Positions 16,226 through 25,206 of a stretch of 47,714 bases of DNA are shown here, piece by piece. Origin of the DNA: Caenibius sp964466155 (GTDB lineage Bacteria; Pseudomonadota; Alphaproteobacteria; Sphingomonadales; Sphingomonadaceae); the NCBI GenBank assembly GCA_964466155.1, contig CAYXMY010000006.1:1-47714 (forward strand), read 5' to 3'. Position 1 is the stretch's first letter. Every line of letters starts with the position of its first letter. The translations under genes and the position numbers were made by a program. The notes below the pieces were generated by a model. The model worked only from the letters and a program-made list of their open reading frames with translations. It was not told the origin of the DNA and made no database searches.

Positions 16226-19006
16226 CTAGATCGTATATTCCTGCACGGCGGCGGGCTTGGCATCGCCGGGCTGTTCGACCGCATTGGCCGCCACCAGCAG
16301 CTTTTCCTCGATCGCGCCCAGACGGTCCGTCCGGTCAACCTTGTGGCCGAACAGGTCGGTCACGTAGAACGTATCGGCCGCGCGTTCGCCGTAAGTGGCG
16401 ATATGCGCCGAATGGACCACCAGTTGCGCTTCGAACAGCGCGCGGGCGAGGCGGTTGAGCAGCGCGGGCCGGTCCCGCGCGTTGACTTCGATCACGGTGA
16501 AGCGGTTCGATGCCCGGTTATCGAACAGGACCTGCGGGCTGACGCTGAACGCTTCCGAACGGATGCGGGGCGATGGGCGGCGGGCAAGCTGCGGCACCAG
16601 TTCCACGCGGTTGGCCAGCGCGTCGGCGATGGATTTCTTCAGCCGCGCAAGCTGGTCGTCTTCCATGAACGGGCGCCCCAGCGGGTCCTGAATCAGGAAA
16701 TTGTCCACCGCCTTGCCATTGCGCGCGGTGTGGATGTGGGCATCGATGATGTTGCCCCCGGCCAGATGGATGCCCCCCGCGATACGGTAGAACAGCCCGG
16801 CATGATCGGGTGAAATGACGCTGACCAGCGTCGCCCCGCGCGCCGGGTAGTATTCGCAGTGGATCGACAGTGGATCGTCCACTTCCTGCGCGGTGTGGAA
16901 TTGCCGCAGGTTGAGCGCGATGATGTCTTCCGGTTCCGCGACCCAATAGGCATCCGAAAGCAGCGCGCCGACGCTGTCGACCAGTTCGGCCCGATCGGCG
17001 AGCAGCGCGGCGACGGCGGCTTTCTTGCCGTTGATCCGTTCCTTGCGGCCGAATTGCTTGTGGCCGAGGCGCAATTGCTCCTCCGCCGCTTGATAGAGAT
17101 CGCCGATCAACTGGCGTTTCCAGCTATTCCAGGTGCCGGGGCCGACCGCGCGGATATCGACCACGGTCAGCATCATCAATTGGCGCAGGCGGTCCAGCCC
17201 CTGCACCTGGGTCACGAAATCGGCAATCGTCTTGGGATCGGCGAGATCGCGCTTGAAAGCGGTCGCGCTCATCAGCAGATGCTGGAGGACCAGCCAACTG
17301 ACCAGTTCGGTCTCGTGCTCGCTGAGGCCGAAACGCGGCCCCAGCTTGCGGGCGATTTCCGCGCCCAGCACCGAATGATCCCCGCCGCGCCCCTTGGCGA
17401 TATCGTGCAGCAGCACGGCGACATATGTCACCCTGCGCGATGCGACCTGATGGATCGCCTCGCAGGCCAGCGGGTGATCCTCGCGCAGTTCGCCCCGTTC
17501 GATGCGCGAGAGGAGGCCGATGGCGTGGATCGTATGTTCGTCCACCGTGTAGTGGTGGTACATGTCGAACTGCATCTGCGCGTTGACGCGGCCGAAATCG
17601 GGAACGAAGCGGCCCAGCACTTCCGCCTCGTTCATCCAGCGCAGCACCGTTTCCGGATTGTTGTGCCCGGTCAGCACGTCGAGGAAGAAGGCGTTGGCGC
17701 GCGGATCGCGCCGCACTCTGGCGTCAATCAGCTTCACGTCGCGCGTGGCCATGCGCATCGTTTCGGCATGGATTTCGAGTCCTTCCGCCTCCGCTATGGC
17801 GAAAATCTCGATCAGCCGCACCGGATCGGCTTCGAACCAGTCGTCCGCGGGCGCGCGCAGTTTGCCACCGAAGACGGTGTAGCCTTTCAGCTTGCGCGGG
17901 CGGGCGCGGAAACCGGCCAGAATGCCGCGCGGGGTCTTGGCGGCGAACTGTTCGTCGAGCTGGGCGAGGAACATCGCGGTGAGATTGCCGACGCGCTTCG
18001 CCTGCAGGAAGAAGAACTGCATGAAGCGTTCCACCGCGCTCTTGCCCGGACGGTCGGCGAAATTCATCCGGCGGGCGACTTCGCGCTGGAGGTCGAACGT
18101 CAGCCGGTCCTCTTCACGCCCGGTAATGGTGTGGAGATGGCACCGCACCGCCCAGAAGAAGTTTTCCGCCCGGCGGAAGGCGCGGTATTCATGCCGTGTC
18201 AGCAGGCCGACATCCACCAGTTCGGCGGGGGTGCGCACCTTGTAGATATATTTGCCGATCCAGTAGAGCGTGTGCAGATCGCGCAGGCCGCCCTTGCCTT
18301 CCTTCACATTGGGTTCGACGACATAGCGGCTGTCGCCCAGCCGCTTGTGCCGGGCATCGCGCTCGGCCAGCTTTTCGCTGACGAATTGCCGCTCCGTCCC
18401 CGCCACGACTTCGGCGAAGAAGCGGCGGCTCGCCTCTTCGTAAAGCGGCTGATCGCCCCAGACATAGCGCCCTTCGAGCATCGCAGTGCGGATGGTGAGA
18501 TCGGCTTTCGCCATGCGCACCATATCGTCCAGCGAACGGCTGGAATGGCCCACGGTCAGGCCCAGGTCCCACAGGAAATAGAGGATCGCCTCGATCACCT
18601 GTTCGCACCACGCGGTTTGCTTGCCCGGCGTCAGGAAGGCGATATCGACGTCGGAATGGGGGGCCATTTCCCCGCGCCCATATCCGCCCACTGCCATGAT
18701 CGCGAGCCGTTCGCCGGTGGAGCGGTTGGCCGTGGGATAGACATCGGCCACCACATGATCGTGGATCACCCGCACCAACTGGTCGATCAGGAACGCCTGC
18801 GCTTCGGCGCAATCGTGGCCGTTGGTAGGCTTTTCGGCGAGCCGCCGGGCGATTTCCTCGCGGCCCTGGGCCAGCGCTTCGCGCAGGATCGCCAGCACGC
18901 GGGGGCGCACCGAGCCATCGTCCGCAGCCACCATCTCGGCGATCGTATCGCCCAGCGCGCGCCGGTCGATCACTGCACGCTGATTGGGAATCCGCAGGAT
19001 GCTCAC
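16226..19006 (-). CDS. glnD: [Protein-PII] uridylyltransferase/uridylyl-removing enzyme
   Basis: A 926-residue GlnD, the glutamine sensor that uridylylates PII at low nitrogen and removes UMP at high glutamine. The nucleotidyltransferase motif GGYGRGEMAPHSDVD is at about 107-121. An HD hydrolase domain appears in mid-protein (HHYTVDEHTIHAIG and LLHDIAKGRGGDHS). Two ACT domains follow near the C-terminus (TLVSVISPDHAGLFYRIAGG and VIEVNARDRPALLNRLARAL). GTG at 19006 is preferred because AAGGA lies 6 nt upstream; the ATG at 19036 would add ten residues. The gene stands alone, divergent from lgt. Confidence 0.93.
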   Translation of the reverse strand: MSILRIPNQRAVIDRRALGDTIAEMVAADDGSVRPRVLAILREALAQGREEIARRLAEKPTNGHDCAEAQAFLIDQLVRVIHDHVVADVYPTANRSTGERLAIMAVGGYGRGEMAPHSDVDIAFLTPGKQTAWCEQVIEAILYFLWDLGLTVGHSSRSLDDMVRMAKADLTIRTAMLEGRYVWGDQPLYEEASRRFFAEVVAGTERQFVSEKLAERDARHKRLGDSRYVVEPNVKEGKGGLRDLHTLYWIGKYIYKVRTPAELVDVGLLTRHEYRAFRRAENFFWAVRCHLHTITGREEDRLTFDLQREVARRMNFADRPGKSAVERFMQFFFLQAKRVGNLTAMFLAQLDEQFAAKTPRGILAGFRARPRKLKGYTVFGGKLRAPADDWFEADPVRLIEIFAIAEAEGLEIHAETMRMATRDVKLIDARVRRDPRANAFFLDVLTGHNNPETVLRWMNEAEVLGRFVPDFGRVNAQMQFDMYHHYTVDEHTIHAIGLLSRIERGELREDHPLACEAIHQVASRRVTYVAVLLHDIAKGRGGDHSVLGAEIARKLGPRFGLSEHETELVSWLVLQHLLMSATAFKRDLADPKTIADFVTQVQGLDRLRQLMMLTVVDIRAVGPGTWNSWKRQLIGDLYQAAEEQLRLGHKQFGRKERINGKKAAVAALLADRAELVDSVGALLSDAYWVAEPEDIIALNLRQFHTAQEVDDPLSIHCEYYPARGATLVSVISPDHAGLFYRIAGGIHLAGGNIIDAHIHTARNGKAVDNFLIQDPLGRPFMEDDQLARLKKSIADALANRVELVPQLARRPSPRIRSEAFSVSPQVLFDNRASNRFTVIEVNARDRPALLNRLARALFEAQLVVHSAHIATYGERAADTFYVTDLFGHKVDRTDRLGAIEEKLLVAANAVEQPGDAKPAAVQEYTI

Positions 19007-19171
19007 ACCTGTTCCTTGCACAATATGCGGCGGCACAGCGCCGGCCGGGCTCTGTCCGCCAAGATAGGGCCGGCTGCCGGTCGTCGCAACGCGCAGGGAA
19101 TGGGCTTTCTCCCGCTGCCAGCCTATGCCAATAGCTGCATCACAGGATTCACGCTCTAGGGGGTTCCCCGC

Positions 19172-20044
19172 TTGCTGTCACTATTGGCCGAAGCCGCAAA
19201 TCATGCGCCGTTGATGTGGGAAGATCTGGGCCTGCGCCCGGGCATCGATCTCGGTTTCTTCACGCTGCGCTACTATTCGCTGGCCTATCTCGCGGGCATT
19301 CTGCTGGGGTATTGGCACCTCAGCCGCATGATCAAGGCCCCCGGCGCGCCCATGGCGCAGCGCCATGTCGACGATCTGTTCTTCTACTGCACGATGGGGA
19401 TCATCATTGGGGGGCGTCTGGGCTATGCCACGTTCTACCAGCCTGCCTTGTGGGCTCACCCTTCGGAACTGGTGAAGCTGTGGCAGGGCGGGATGAGCTT
19501 TCACGGCGGGCTGATTGGTGTCCTCCTGGCGATGATCTGGGTCAGTTGGCGCGGCGGACTGAACTTCCTGCGCGTGGCGGATTATATTTCGGTCAACGTG
19601 CCGTTCGGGATGATGTTCGGGCGGATCGCCAACTTCATCAACGGCGAATTGTGGGGCCGTCCGGGGGATGTGCCCTGGGCCATGGTGTTCCCCGGCGCAG
19701 GCCCACTGCCGCGCCATCCTTCCCAGCTTTACGAAGCGGGGCTGGAAGGCGCGTTGATGATGGTCATCATGCTGACCCTGTTCTGGAAGACGCGGGCGCG
19801 CTGGCGGCCTGCGCTGCTGGTCGGCGTCTTCACCGCCGGGATCGGGGTGTGCCGTTTCTTCGTCGAATTCTTCCGCGAACCCGATGCCCAGCTTGAAGAA
19901 TTCGCGCTGCGCACCGGCCTGTCGATGGGGCAATGGCTGTCCGTTCCGCTGATCCTTCTCGGGCTGGTCCTGCTGGCCTGGGCGCTGACCCGTCCGCCGC
20001 TCGGCGCGACTCCGGAGTTCAAGGACACCGCCGGGCAGGCATGA
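19172..20044 (+). CDS. lgt: Prolipoprotein diacylglyceryl transferase
   Basis: A 290-residue polytopic inner-membrane enzyme that attaches diacylglycerol to the lipobox cysteine of prolipoproteins. About seven hydrophobic helices are visible. The Lgt signature GRIANFINGELWGRP and MSFHGGLIGVLLAM are present, as is the HPSQLYEAGLEG segment. The start is TTG at 19172, with AGGGGG about 9 nt upstream; the next ATG would cut into the N-terminal region. The stop overlaps the methyltransferase start (ATGA), so the two genes are translationally coupled. Confidence 0.92.
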   Translation: MLSLLAEAANHAPLMWEDLGLRPGIDLGFFTLRYYSLAYLAGILLGYWHLSRMIKAPGAPMAQRHVDDLFFYCTMGIIIGGRLGYATFYQPALWAHPSELVKLWQGGMSFHGGLIGVLLAMIWVSWRGGLNFLRVADYISVNVPFGMMFGRIANFINGELWGRPGDVPWAMVFPGAGPLPRHPSQLYEAGLEGALMMVIMLTLFWKTRARWRPALLVGVFTAGIGVCRFFVEFFREPDAQLEEFALRTGLSMGQWLSVPLILLGLVLLAWALTRPPLGATPEFKDTAGQA

Positions 20045-21102
20045 ACGGGAAAGCCGAAAGGCCCACGCTGGCGGCGGCTTTCCGCCGCCTGATCGCCCAT
20101 ACCGGTCCGATCAGCGTGATGCATTACATGGGTGAAGCGAACGCCCACTATTATGCCGCGCGCGATCCGCTGGGGGCGGCGGGCGATTTCGTCACCGCGC
20201 CGGAAATCAGCCAGATGTTCGGCGAACTGATCGGGCTGTGGCTGGCGGATATCTGGCTGCGTGCGGGGCAGGTGCAGCCCGTGCACTTTGTCGAACTGGG
20301 GCCGGGGCGCGGCACGCTGGCGCGCGATGCCTTGCGCGCGGCGGGGCGGTTCGGCTTCGCGCCGCAGGTTCATCTGGTGGAAGCGTCCCCCGCCTTGCGC
20401 GCGGTGCAGGCCGCGGCGGTGCCGGGCGCCATCTGGCATGACGATCTTTCCACCGTGCCGGACAAGGGTGCGATCCTCCTCGTCGCCAACGAATTTCTCG
20501 ATGCCCTGCCCGTGCGGCAAATGGTGCGGACGGCGGACGGCTGGCGCGAACGGATGGTGGGTGTGGATGGCGATGCCTTCGTCCCCGTGGCCGGTGGGCG
20601 ACCGATGGATGCCGCCGTGCCGGAAGAACGCCGCGATGCGCCCGAAGGCACGATCATCGAAACCTGCCCCGGCGCGGCCGCGGTCGTAGATGAGGCCGCG
20701 CGGCGGCTGGCGGCGCAGGGCGGCGCGGCGCTGTTCATCGATTACGGGTATGACCGGGTGCAATACGGCTCCACCCTGCAAGCGGTGCGCGCGCATGCCC
20801 GGGTCGATCCCTTTGCTGATCCCGGCACGGCGGACCTGACCGCGCTGGTCGATTTCGAAACCATGGCCGGAATTGCCGCCATGCAGGGCGCGCGCGTGCT
20901 GGGCGCGGTGGGGCAAGGGGCGTGGCTGCAGGCGATGGGGATCGATGCGCGCACGGAAGCGCTGTGCCGTTCCGCGCCCGAACATGCCGCACTGATCCGC
21001 TCCGCGCGCGAACGGCTCGTGGCCCCGGCGCAGATGGGCACGCTGTTCAAGGTCATGGGCCTTGCCGCGCCCGGCTGGCCCGATGGCGCGGGGTTCGCCT
21101 GA
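20041..21102 (+). CDS. MidA/NDUFAF7-like SAM-dependent methyltransferase
   Basis: A 353-residue class I methyltransferase of the MidA (DUF185/COG1565) family, bacterial relatives of NDUFAF7, which methylates a complex I subunit in mitochondria. Typical features are ISVMHYMGEANAHYYAARDP, GDFVTAPEISQMFGELIG, SAM-binding ELGPGRGTLARD and LLVANEFLDALPVRQ. The ATG at 20041 overlaps the lgt stop by 4 bp. The pairing with lgt recurs in this lineage as I recall, but a shared function is not apparent. Bacterial substrates are not established. Confidence 0.88.
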   Translation: MNGKAERPTLAAAFRRLIAHTGPISVMHYMGEANAHYYAARDPLGAAGDFVTAPEISQMFGELIGLWLADIWLRAGQVQPVHFVELGPGRGTLARDALRAAGRFGFAPQVHLVEASPALRAVQAAAVPGAIWHDDLSTVPDKGAILLVANEFLDALPVRQMVRTADGWRERMVGVDGDAFVPVAGGRPMDAAVPEERRDAPEGTIIETCPGAAAVVDEAARRLAAQGGAALFIDYGYDRVQYGSTLQAVRAHARVDPFADPGTADLTALVDFETMAGIAAMQGARVLGAVGQGAWLQAMGIDARTEALCRSAPEHAALIRSARERLVAPAQMGTLFKVMGLAAPGWPDGAGFA

Positions 21103-21123
21103 CCCTTTTCGCCAGCGGCCCCG

Positions 21124-23673
21124 CTATACGTCGAGATTGGCGACGTTGAGCGCGTTTTCCTGAATGAAGTCGCGGCGCGGTTCGACCACGTCGCCCATCA
21201 GGCGGGTGAAGATTTCGTCCGTCACATCGGCGTCTTCCACCTTGACCTGCAACAGCACGCGGTTGTCCGGGTCGAGCGTGGTTTCCCACAATTGCTCGGA
21301 ATTCATTTCGCCAAGGCCCTTGTAGCGGGAAATCGACAGGCCCTTGCGCCCATTGGCGAGCACGGCATCGAGCAGGGCGCTGGGCCGGGTGATCGCGCCG
21401 CCGCTGGCTACCGGGCGGGCGGTGGGGGTTTCGCTTTCGCCGTCGTCCGCCGCAGCGGGGGCTTCGGCTTCCACGGCATCTTCTACTGCCCCGCTACCGC
21501 GCACGAGATAGGCAGGCGTGGCATAGACATCGGCCTGTTCACCGGCGAGCCGGGCCAGCTTGCGCGCTTCCGCGCTGGTGAGGAAGCTGGCTTCGATCAC
21601 GTGATGATCGGTCACGCCGCGCCACAACCGTTCGATCCGGATCGCGCCGTCTTCACCCAGCGCCGCCGTCCACCGGGCTTCGCGGTCGCTCATTTCCAGA
21701 TGCGCAGCCGTACGGGTCAGCGCAGCCTGCCGCGCATTGGCGGCAAGGTCGGGATTGAGCGCCCCGGTGAGCGCCAGCACTTCGATGATTTCGGGATTGT
21801 AGCGGCGTGGGATGAAGCCCATCAGGCTGCGCACGCGCATCGCATGCTCCACCAGCCCGTTCAGTTCGGCCCCCGCCCGGGCGCCACCGGCGCTTTCCAG
21901 CACCCGCCCGTTGAGGCCCGCTTCCACGAGATAGCGGTCAAGCGCGGCGTTGTCTTTCAAATAGACTTCGCTGCGGCCCTTGGCCACCTTGTAAAGCGGC
22001 GGCTGGGCGATGAACAGGTGTCCGGCCCGGATGATATCGGGCATCTGCCGGTGGAAGAACGTCAGCAGCAGCGTGCGGATATGCGCGCCGTCCACGTCGG
22101 CGTCGGTCATGATGACGATCTTGTGATAACGCAGCTTGTCGAGCGTGAACTCGTCGCGGATGCCGGTGCCCATCGCCTGAATCAGGGTGCCGACTTCCTT
22201 GGAGCCGATGATCCGGTCGAACCGCGCGCGCTCGACGTTGAGAATCTTGCCCTTGAGTGGCAGGATCGCCTGGAAATGCCGGTCGCGGCCCTGCTTGGCG
22301 GAGCCGCCCGCGGACTCGCCTTCGACCAGGAACAGTTCGGACTTGGCCGGATCGCGCTCCTGGCAGTCCGCCAGCTTGCCGGGGAGCGAGGCAATATCCA
22401 TCACCCCCTTGCGGCGGGTCAGTTCGCGGGCGCGGCGGGCCGCTTCGCGCGCGGCGGCGGCATCGATGATCTTGCCCACCACCGCTTTGGCGTTGGCGGG
22501 GTTTTCTTCCAGCCATTCGCTCAGCCGGTCGGCCATCAGGCTTTCCAGCGGCTGGCGCACTTCGGAGGAAACCAGCTTGTCCTTCGTCTGGCTGGAGAAT
22601 TTGGGATCGGGCAGCTTGACCGAAACGATCGCGGTCAGCCCTTCGCGCATGTCATCGCCGGTGAGGCTGACTTTCTCTTTCTTGAGCAGGCCCGATTTTT
22701 CGGCATAGCCGTTCAGCGTGCGGGTCAGCGCGGCGCGGAACGCGGCCAGATGCGTGCCGCCATCGCGCTGCGGGATGTTGTTGGTGAAGCACAGCACGTT
22801 TTCGTAGTAGGAATCGTTCCATTCCAGTGCCACTTCGATGCCGATCCCGTCGCGCTCCGAACTGATCGCAATCGGTTCGGGCAGCAGCGGTTGCTTGTTG
22901 CGGTCGAGATACTGGACGAATGCGGCGATCCCGCCTTCGTAGAACAGGTTGTGTTCCTTCGCTTCCTCCCCGCGCTTGTCACGCAGGAGGATGTGTACGC
23001 CCGAATTGAGGAACGCCAGTTCGCGGTAGCGGTGTTCCAGCTTTTCGAAATCGAATTCGGTGACGTTCTTGAAGGTGTCGGTGCTGGCGAGGAAGGTGAC
23101 GCGGGTGCCTTTCTTGTCTGCCCCATTCGTATCCTTCGGCGCATCGCCCACCACTTTGAGCGGGGCTTCCGCATCGCCGTGACGGAAGCGCATCCAGTGC
23201 TCTTCCCCATCGCGCCAGATGGTCAGTTCCAGCCATTCGGACAGTGCGTTCACCACCGAGACGCCCACACCGTGGAGACCGCCCGAAACCTTGTAGGCGT
23301 TGTCGTCGGATGTGTTCTCGAACTTCCCGCCCGCGTGGAGCTGGGTCATGATCACTTCGGCGGCGGAAACGCCTTCTTCCGGGTGGATGCCGGTGGGGAT
23401 GCCGCGCCCGTTATCCTCGACCGAGACGGAGCCATCGGGATTGAGTTCGATCAGAACCAGATCGCAATGCCCGGCCAGCGCTTCGTCGATGGCGTTGTCG
23501 GACACTTCGAACACCATATGGTGCAGGCCGGAGCCATCGTCGGTGTCGCCGATGTACATGCCGGGGCGCTTGCGCACGGCATCGAGGCCTTTGAGGACCT
23601 TGATCGATTCCGCGCCATAACCGTTGGTGTTCTTGCCGGTGTTCTGACCGGCGTGATCGGGTGTATCTGCCAT
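21124..23673 (-). CDS. gyrB: DNA gyrase subunit B
   Basis: An 849-residue GyrB. The GHKL ATPase domain shows DNAIDEALAGHCD, EDNGRGIPTGIHPEEG and GGLHGVGVSVVNALS. The transducer domain follows, then the TOPRIM domain with EGESAGGSAKQGRDRHFQ and MTDADVDGAHIRTLLL. The C-terminus has the RYKGLGEMNSEQLWETT motif of GyrB and ParE. An Ala/Glu-rich insert (about 740-775) precedes that motif. Length and the QGRDRHFQAILPLKGK form favour GyrB over ParE. No strong ribosome-binding site is evident. Upstream on the same strand are a terminator and a 27-codon micro-ORF. Confidence 0.93.
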   Translation of the reverse strand: MADTPDHAGQNTGKNTNGYGAESIKVLKGLDAVRKRPGMYIGDTDDGSGLHHMVFEVSDNAIDEALAGHCDLVLIELNPDGSVSVEDNGRGIPTGIHPEEGVSAAEVIMTQLHAGGKFENTSDDNAYKVSGGLHGVGVSVVNALSEWLELTIWRDGEEHWMRFRHGDAEAPLKVVGDAPKDTNGADKKGTRVTFLASTDTFKNVTEFDFEKLEHRYRELAFLNSGVHILLRDKRGEEAKEHNLFYEGGIAAFVQYLDRNKQPLLPEPIAISSERDGIGIEVALEWNDSYYENVLCFTNNIPQRDGGTHLAAFRAALTRTLNGYAEKSGLLKKEKVSLTGDDMREGLTAIVSVKLPDPKFSSQTKDKLVSSEVRQPLESLMADRLSEWLEENPANAKAVVGKIIDAAAAREAARRARELTRRKGVMDIASLPGKLADCQERDPAKSELFLVEGESAGGSAKQGRDRHFQAILPLKGKILNVERARFDRIIGSKEVGTLIQAMGTGIRDEFTLDKLRYHKIVIMTDADVDGAHIRTLLLTFFHRQMPDIIRAGHLFIAQPPLYKVAKGRSEVYLKDNAALDRYLVEAGLNGRVLESAGGARAGAELNGLVEHAMRVRSLMGFIPRRYNPEIIEVLALTGALNPDLAANARQAALTRTAAHLEMSDREARWTAALGEDGAIRIERLWRGVTDHHVIEASFLTSAEARKLARLAGEQADVYATPAYLVRGSGAVEDAVEAEAPAAADDGESETPTARPVASGGAITRPSALLDAVLANGRKGLSISRYKGLGEMNSEQLWETTLDPDNRVLLQVKVEDADVTDEIFTRLMGDVVEPRRDFIQENALNVANLDV

Positions 23674-23803
23674 GCCGATGATATAGGCACTTCGCCGCTT
23701 TTTAGAAAGCGTTGTGACCAGCGATCCACAGCCTAAATGCGTGCAAGCGGGCGGAAAAAGGGCCGGAGCGGAGGGAAACGGGCCGGATCGGTGATCCGCT
23801 AGG

Positions 23804-23838
23804 AAAAACGGCCGCTCTCCGGTGGGGAGAACGGCCGT
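23804..23838 (-). terminator. Rho-independent terminator after the 27-codon micro-ORF
   Basis: Read on the minus strand, ACGGCCGTTCTCC pairs with GGAGAGCGGCCGT around a short loop and is followed directly by a TTTTT run. The stem is 13 bp with one mismatch. It lies 47 bp after the stop of the micro-ORF and 130 bp before the gyrB start, so it would end the micro-ORF transcript or attenuate read-through into gyrB. Confidence 0.75.
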
Positions 23839-23885
23839 CAGCCTTTGGGATCTGGCATGGTCTCTGCCTGGATAAGAGGGTCCGT

Positions 23886-23969
23886 TCAGATCAGGGTCGC
23901 GGTGAACAGCACACCGCTGGTCGACGCTGCCACCAGGATGGGCAGAACGAACGAAGCGAGTTGGCGCAT
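23886..23969 (-). CDS. 27-residue hydrophobic micro-protein
   Basis: A very short open frame encoding MRQLASFVLPILVAASTSG followed by VLFTATLI. The sequence is one hydrophobic stretch after a positively charged start, like a single membrane helix or signal-like peptide. Support for a real gene: GGAG 6 nt before the ATG, a clean stop, and a strong intrinsic terminator 47 bp downstream, which together form a complete mini-transcription unit in an otherwise empty 620 bp gap. The sequence resembles tiny conserved hypothetical proteins I associate with sphingomonads, but I cannot confirm a family. It could be a membrane micropeptide or a leader peptide for gyrB. Confidence 0.55.
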   Translation of the reverse strand: MRQLASFVLPILVAASTSGVLFTATLI

Positions 23970-24088
23970 GGTATTCTCCATTTCGGCATTCATAAAGCTT
24001 CGGTGCGGAATGCCCGAAGCGCTGAACGGCATCTGGGCGTGAGGGGGTTGTTTCGCAATCGCAAAAAACTCGCCTCGCGTTGCGTATT

Positions 24089-24117
24089 TTGCAAGTGTAC
24101 TTACAACTGCCTATTAA
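24089..24117 (+). promoter_or_regulatory. Promoter with overlapping 18-bp palindrome upstream of ppk2-type gene
   Basis: TTGCAA at 24089 and TATTAA at 24112 are separated by exactly 17 bp, a reasonable sigma70-type promoter directed at the PPK2 gene with about 170 nt of leader. An imperfect palindrome TTGCAAGTGTACTTACAA (24089-24106) covers the -35 box and most of the spacer, the usual place for a dimeric repressor. The surrounding 24050-24135 is markedly AT-rich for this genome. The rest of the leader to 24296 shows no gene. Confidence 0.4.
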
Positions 24118-24296
24118 AAATGGATTTTATTTGTGAGTGGGCGGGCTGAAGTCATCCCTCTTGCATGTTGCGATGCAGCGAATTTTGCACTGCGCCATGA
24201 GGTTTGCTTGCTTCCTCGTCCTGCCAGCGGCGCAGGAAGCTTGTGCCGCTGCGGTACTTCGTGGCAGCTTCGTTCCCGTAGCTGCGAGAGGTGTCG

Positions 24297-25082
24297 ATGA
24301 AGCGCAAACTCTATCAAGACCTGCTGGAGCCGCTGGAGGAAGAACTGGTCGCCATGGCCCGCTGGGCGAGCGCCGGGGGCGAACGAATCTGCATCCTGTT
24401 CGAAGGGCGCGATACGGCGGGCAAGGGCGGGGCGATCCAGGCGGTTTCCCACCCGCTCAATCCCCGCCAATGCCACGTTGCCGCGCTGTCCAAACCGAGC
24501 GAGCAGGAACAGGGGCAATGGTATTTCCAGCGCTACGTCTCCCATTTGCCCACGGCGGGCGAGATCGTCCTGTTCGACCGTAGCTGGTACAACCGCGCGG
24601 GCGTGGAAAAGGTCATGGGCTTTGCCAGCGATGCGCAAGTGGCGGCATTCCTGCGCGCGGTGCCGATCTTCGAGAAGATGCTGGTCGACGATGGCGTCCG
24701 CCTGTTCAAATACTGGCTGAGCTGTTCGCAGGAAAAGCAGGAGGAACGCTTCGCCGAGCGGCTGAACGATCCGCTCAAGCGCTGGAAACTCTCCCCCATC
24801 GATGCCGCCGCGCGCACGAAATACGCCGATTATACCGCCGCGCGGGAAGAGATGTTCGCCGCCACGCACACCGCCTGGGCGCCATGGACGGTGGTCGATT
24901 TCGACGATCAGAAGCGCGGGCGGCTGACGCTGATCCGCGATCTGCTCAATCGCCTGCCGGACACGAAAGTGGCTGAAGAGCCTGTCGCATGGCCTCCGCT
25001 CAAGGGAAAGCCATTGACCGAAGCCTTCGGCCTGTTGTCGCCGATTGCCCCCTATCCCGTGCCGGAAGGCGGCGAGGAATAA
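24297..25082 (+). CDS. ppk2: Polyphosphate kinase 2 family protein
   Basis: A 261-residue PPK2, a P-loop kinase that transfers phosphate between polyphosphate and nucleotides. Walker A is FEGRDTAGKGG (35-45) and the second motif DRSWYNRAGVEKVMGF starts at 94; the intervening QWYFQRYVSHLPTAGEI is typical of the single-domain class. This class usually phosphorylates nucleoside diphosphates; the exact preference cannot be read here. ATG at 24297 is chosen over GTG at 24291 because GAGAG lies at proper distance. A promoter with a palindrome lies about 180 bp upstream. Next downstream is a small membrane protein gene. Confidence 0.92.
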   Translation: MKRKLYQDLLEPLEEELVAMARWASAGGERICILFEGRDTAGKGGAIQAVSHPLNPRQCHVAALSKPSEQEQGQWYFQRYVSHLPTAGEIVLFDRSWYNRAGVEKVMGFASDAQVAAFLRAVPIFEKMLVDDGVRLFKYWLSCSQEKQEERFAERLNDPLKRWKLSPIDAAARTKYADYTAAREEMFAATHTAWAPWTVVDFDDQKRGRLTLIRDLLNRLPDTKVAEEPVAWPPLKGKPLTEAFGLLSPIAPYPVPEGGEE

Positions 25083-25206
25083 CGCGAAATGCGGCCTTCG
25101 CCACCTCTCTGCGCGCGCCGGACGGCCGTTCCGGAGTAGGGGTTTCGTTGTTTCCCCGCATCGGTTAGGCTGCTGTTCTTCCTGGGGGAACAGAAAGGCA
25201 AAGCGT

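Noticed and set aside
16859..19159. Long open frame antisense to glnD
   Set aside because: Same shadow effect; GlnD motifs on the other strand are complete.
25173..25193. CTGTTC/GAACAG hairpin before the DUF4870-like gene as a riboswitch or thermometer
   Set aside because: Too short, and there is no wider conserved structure that I can recognise.
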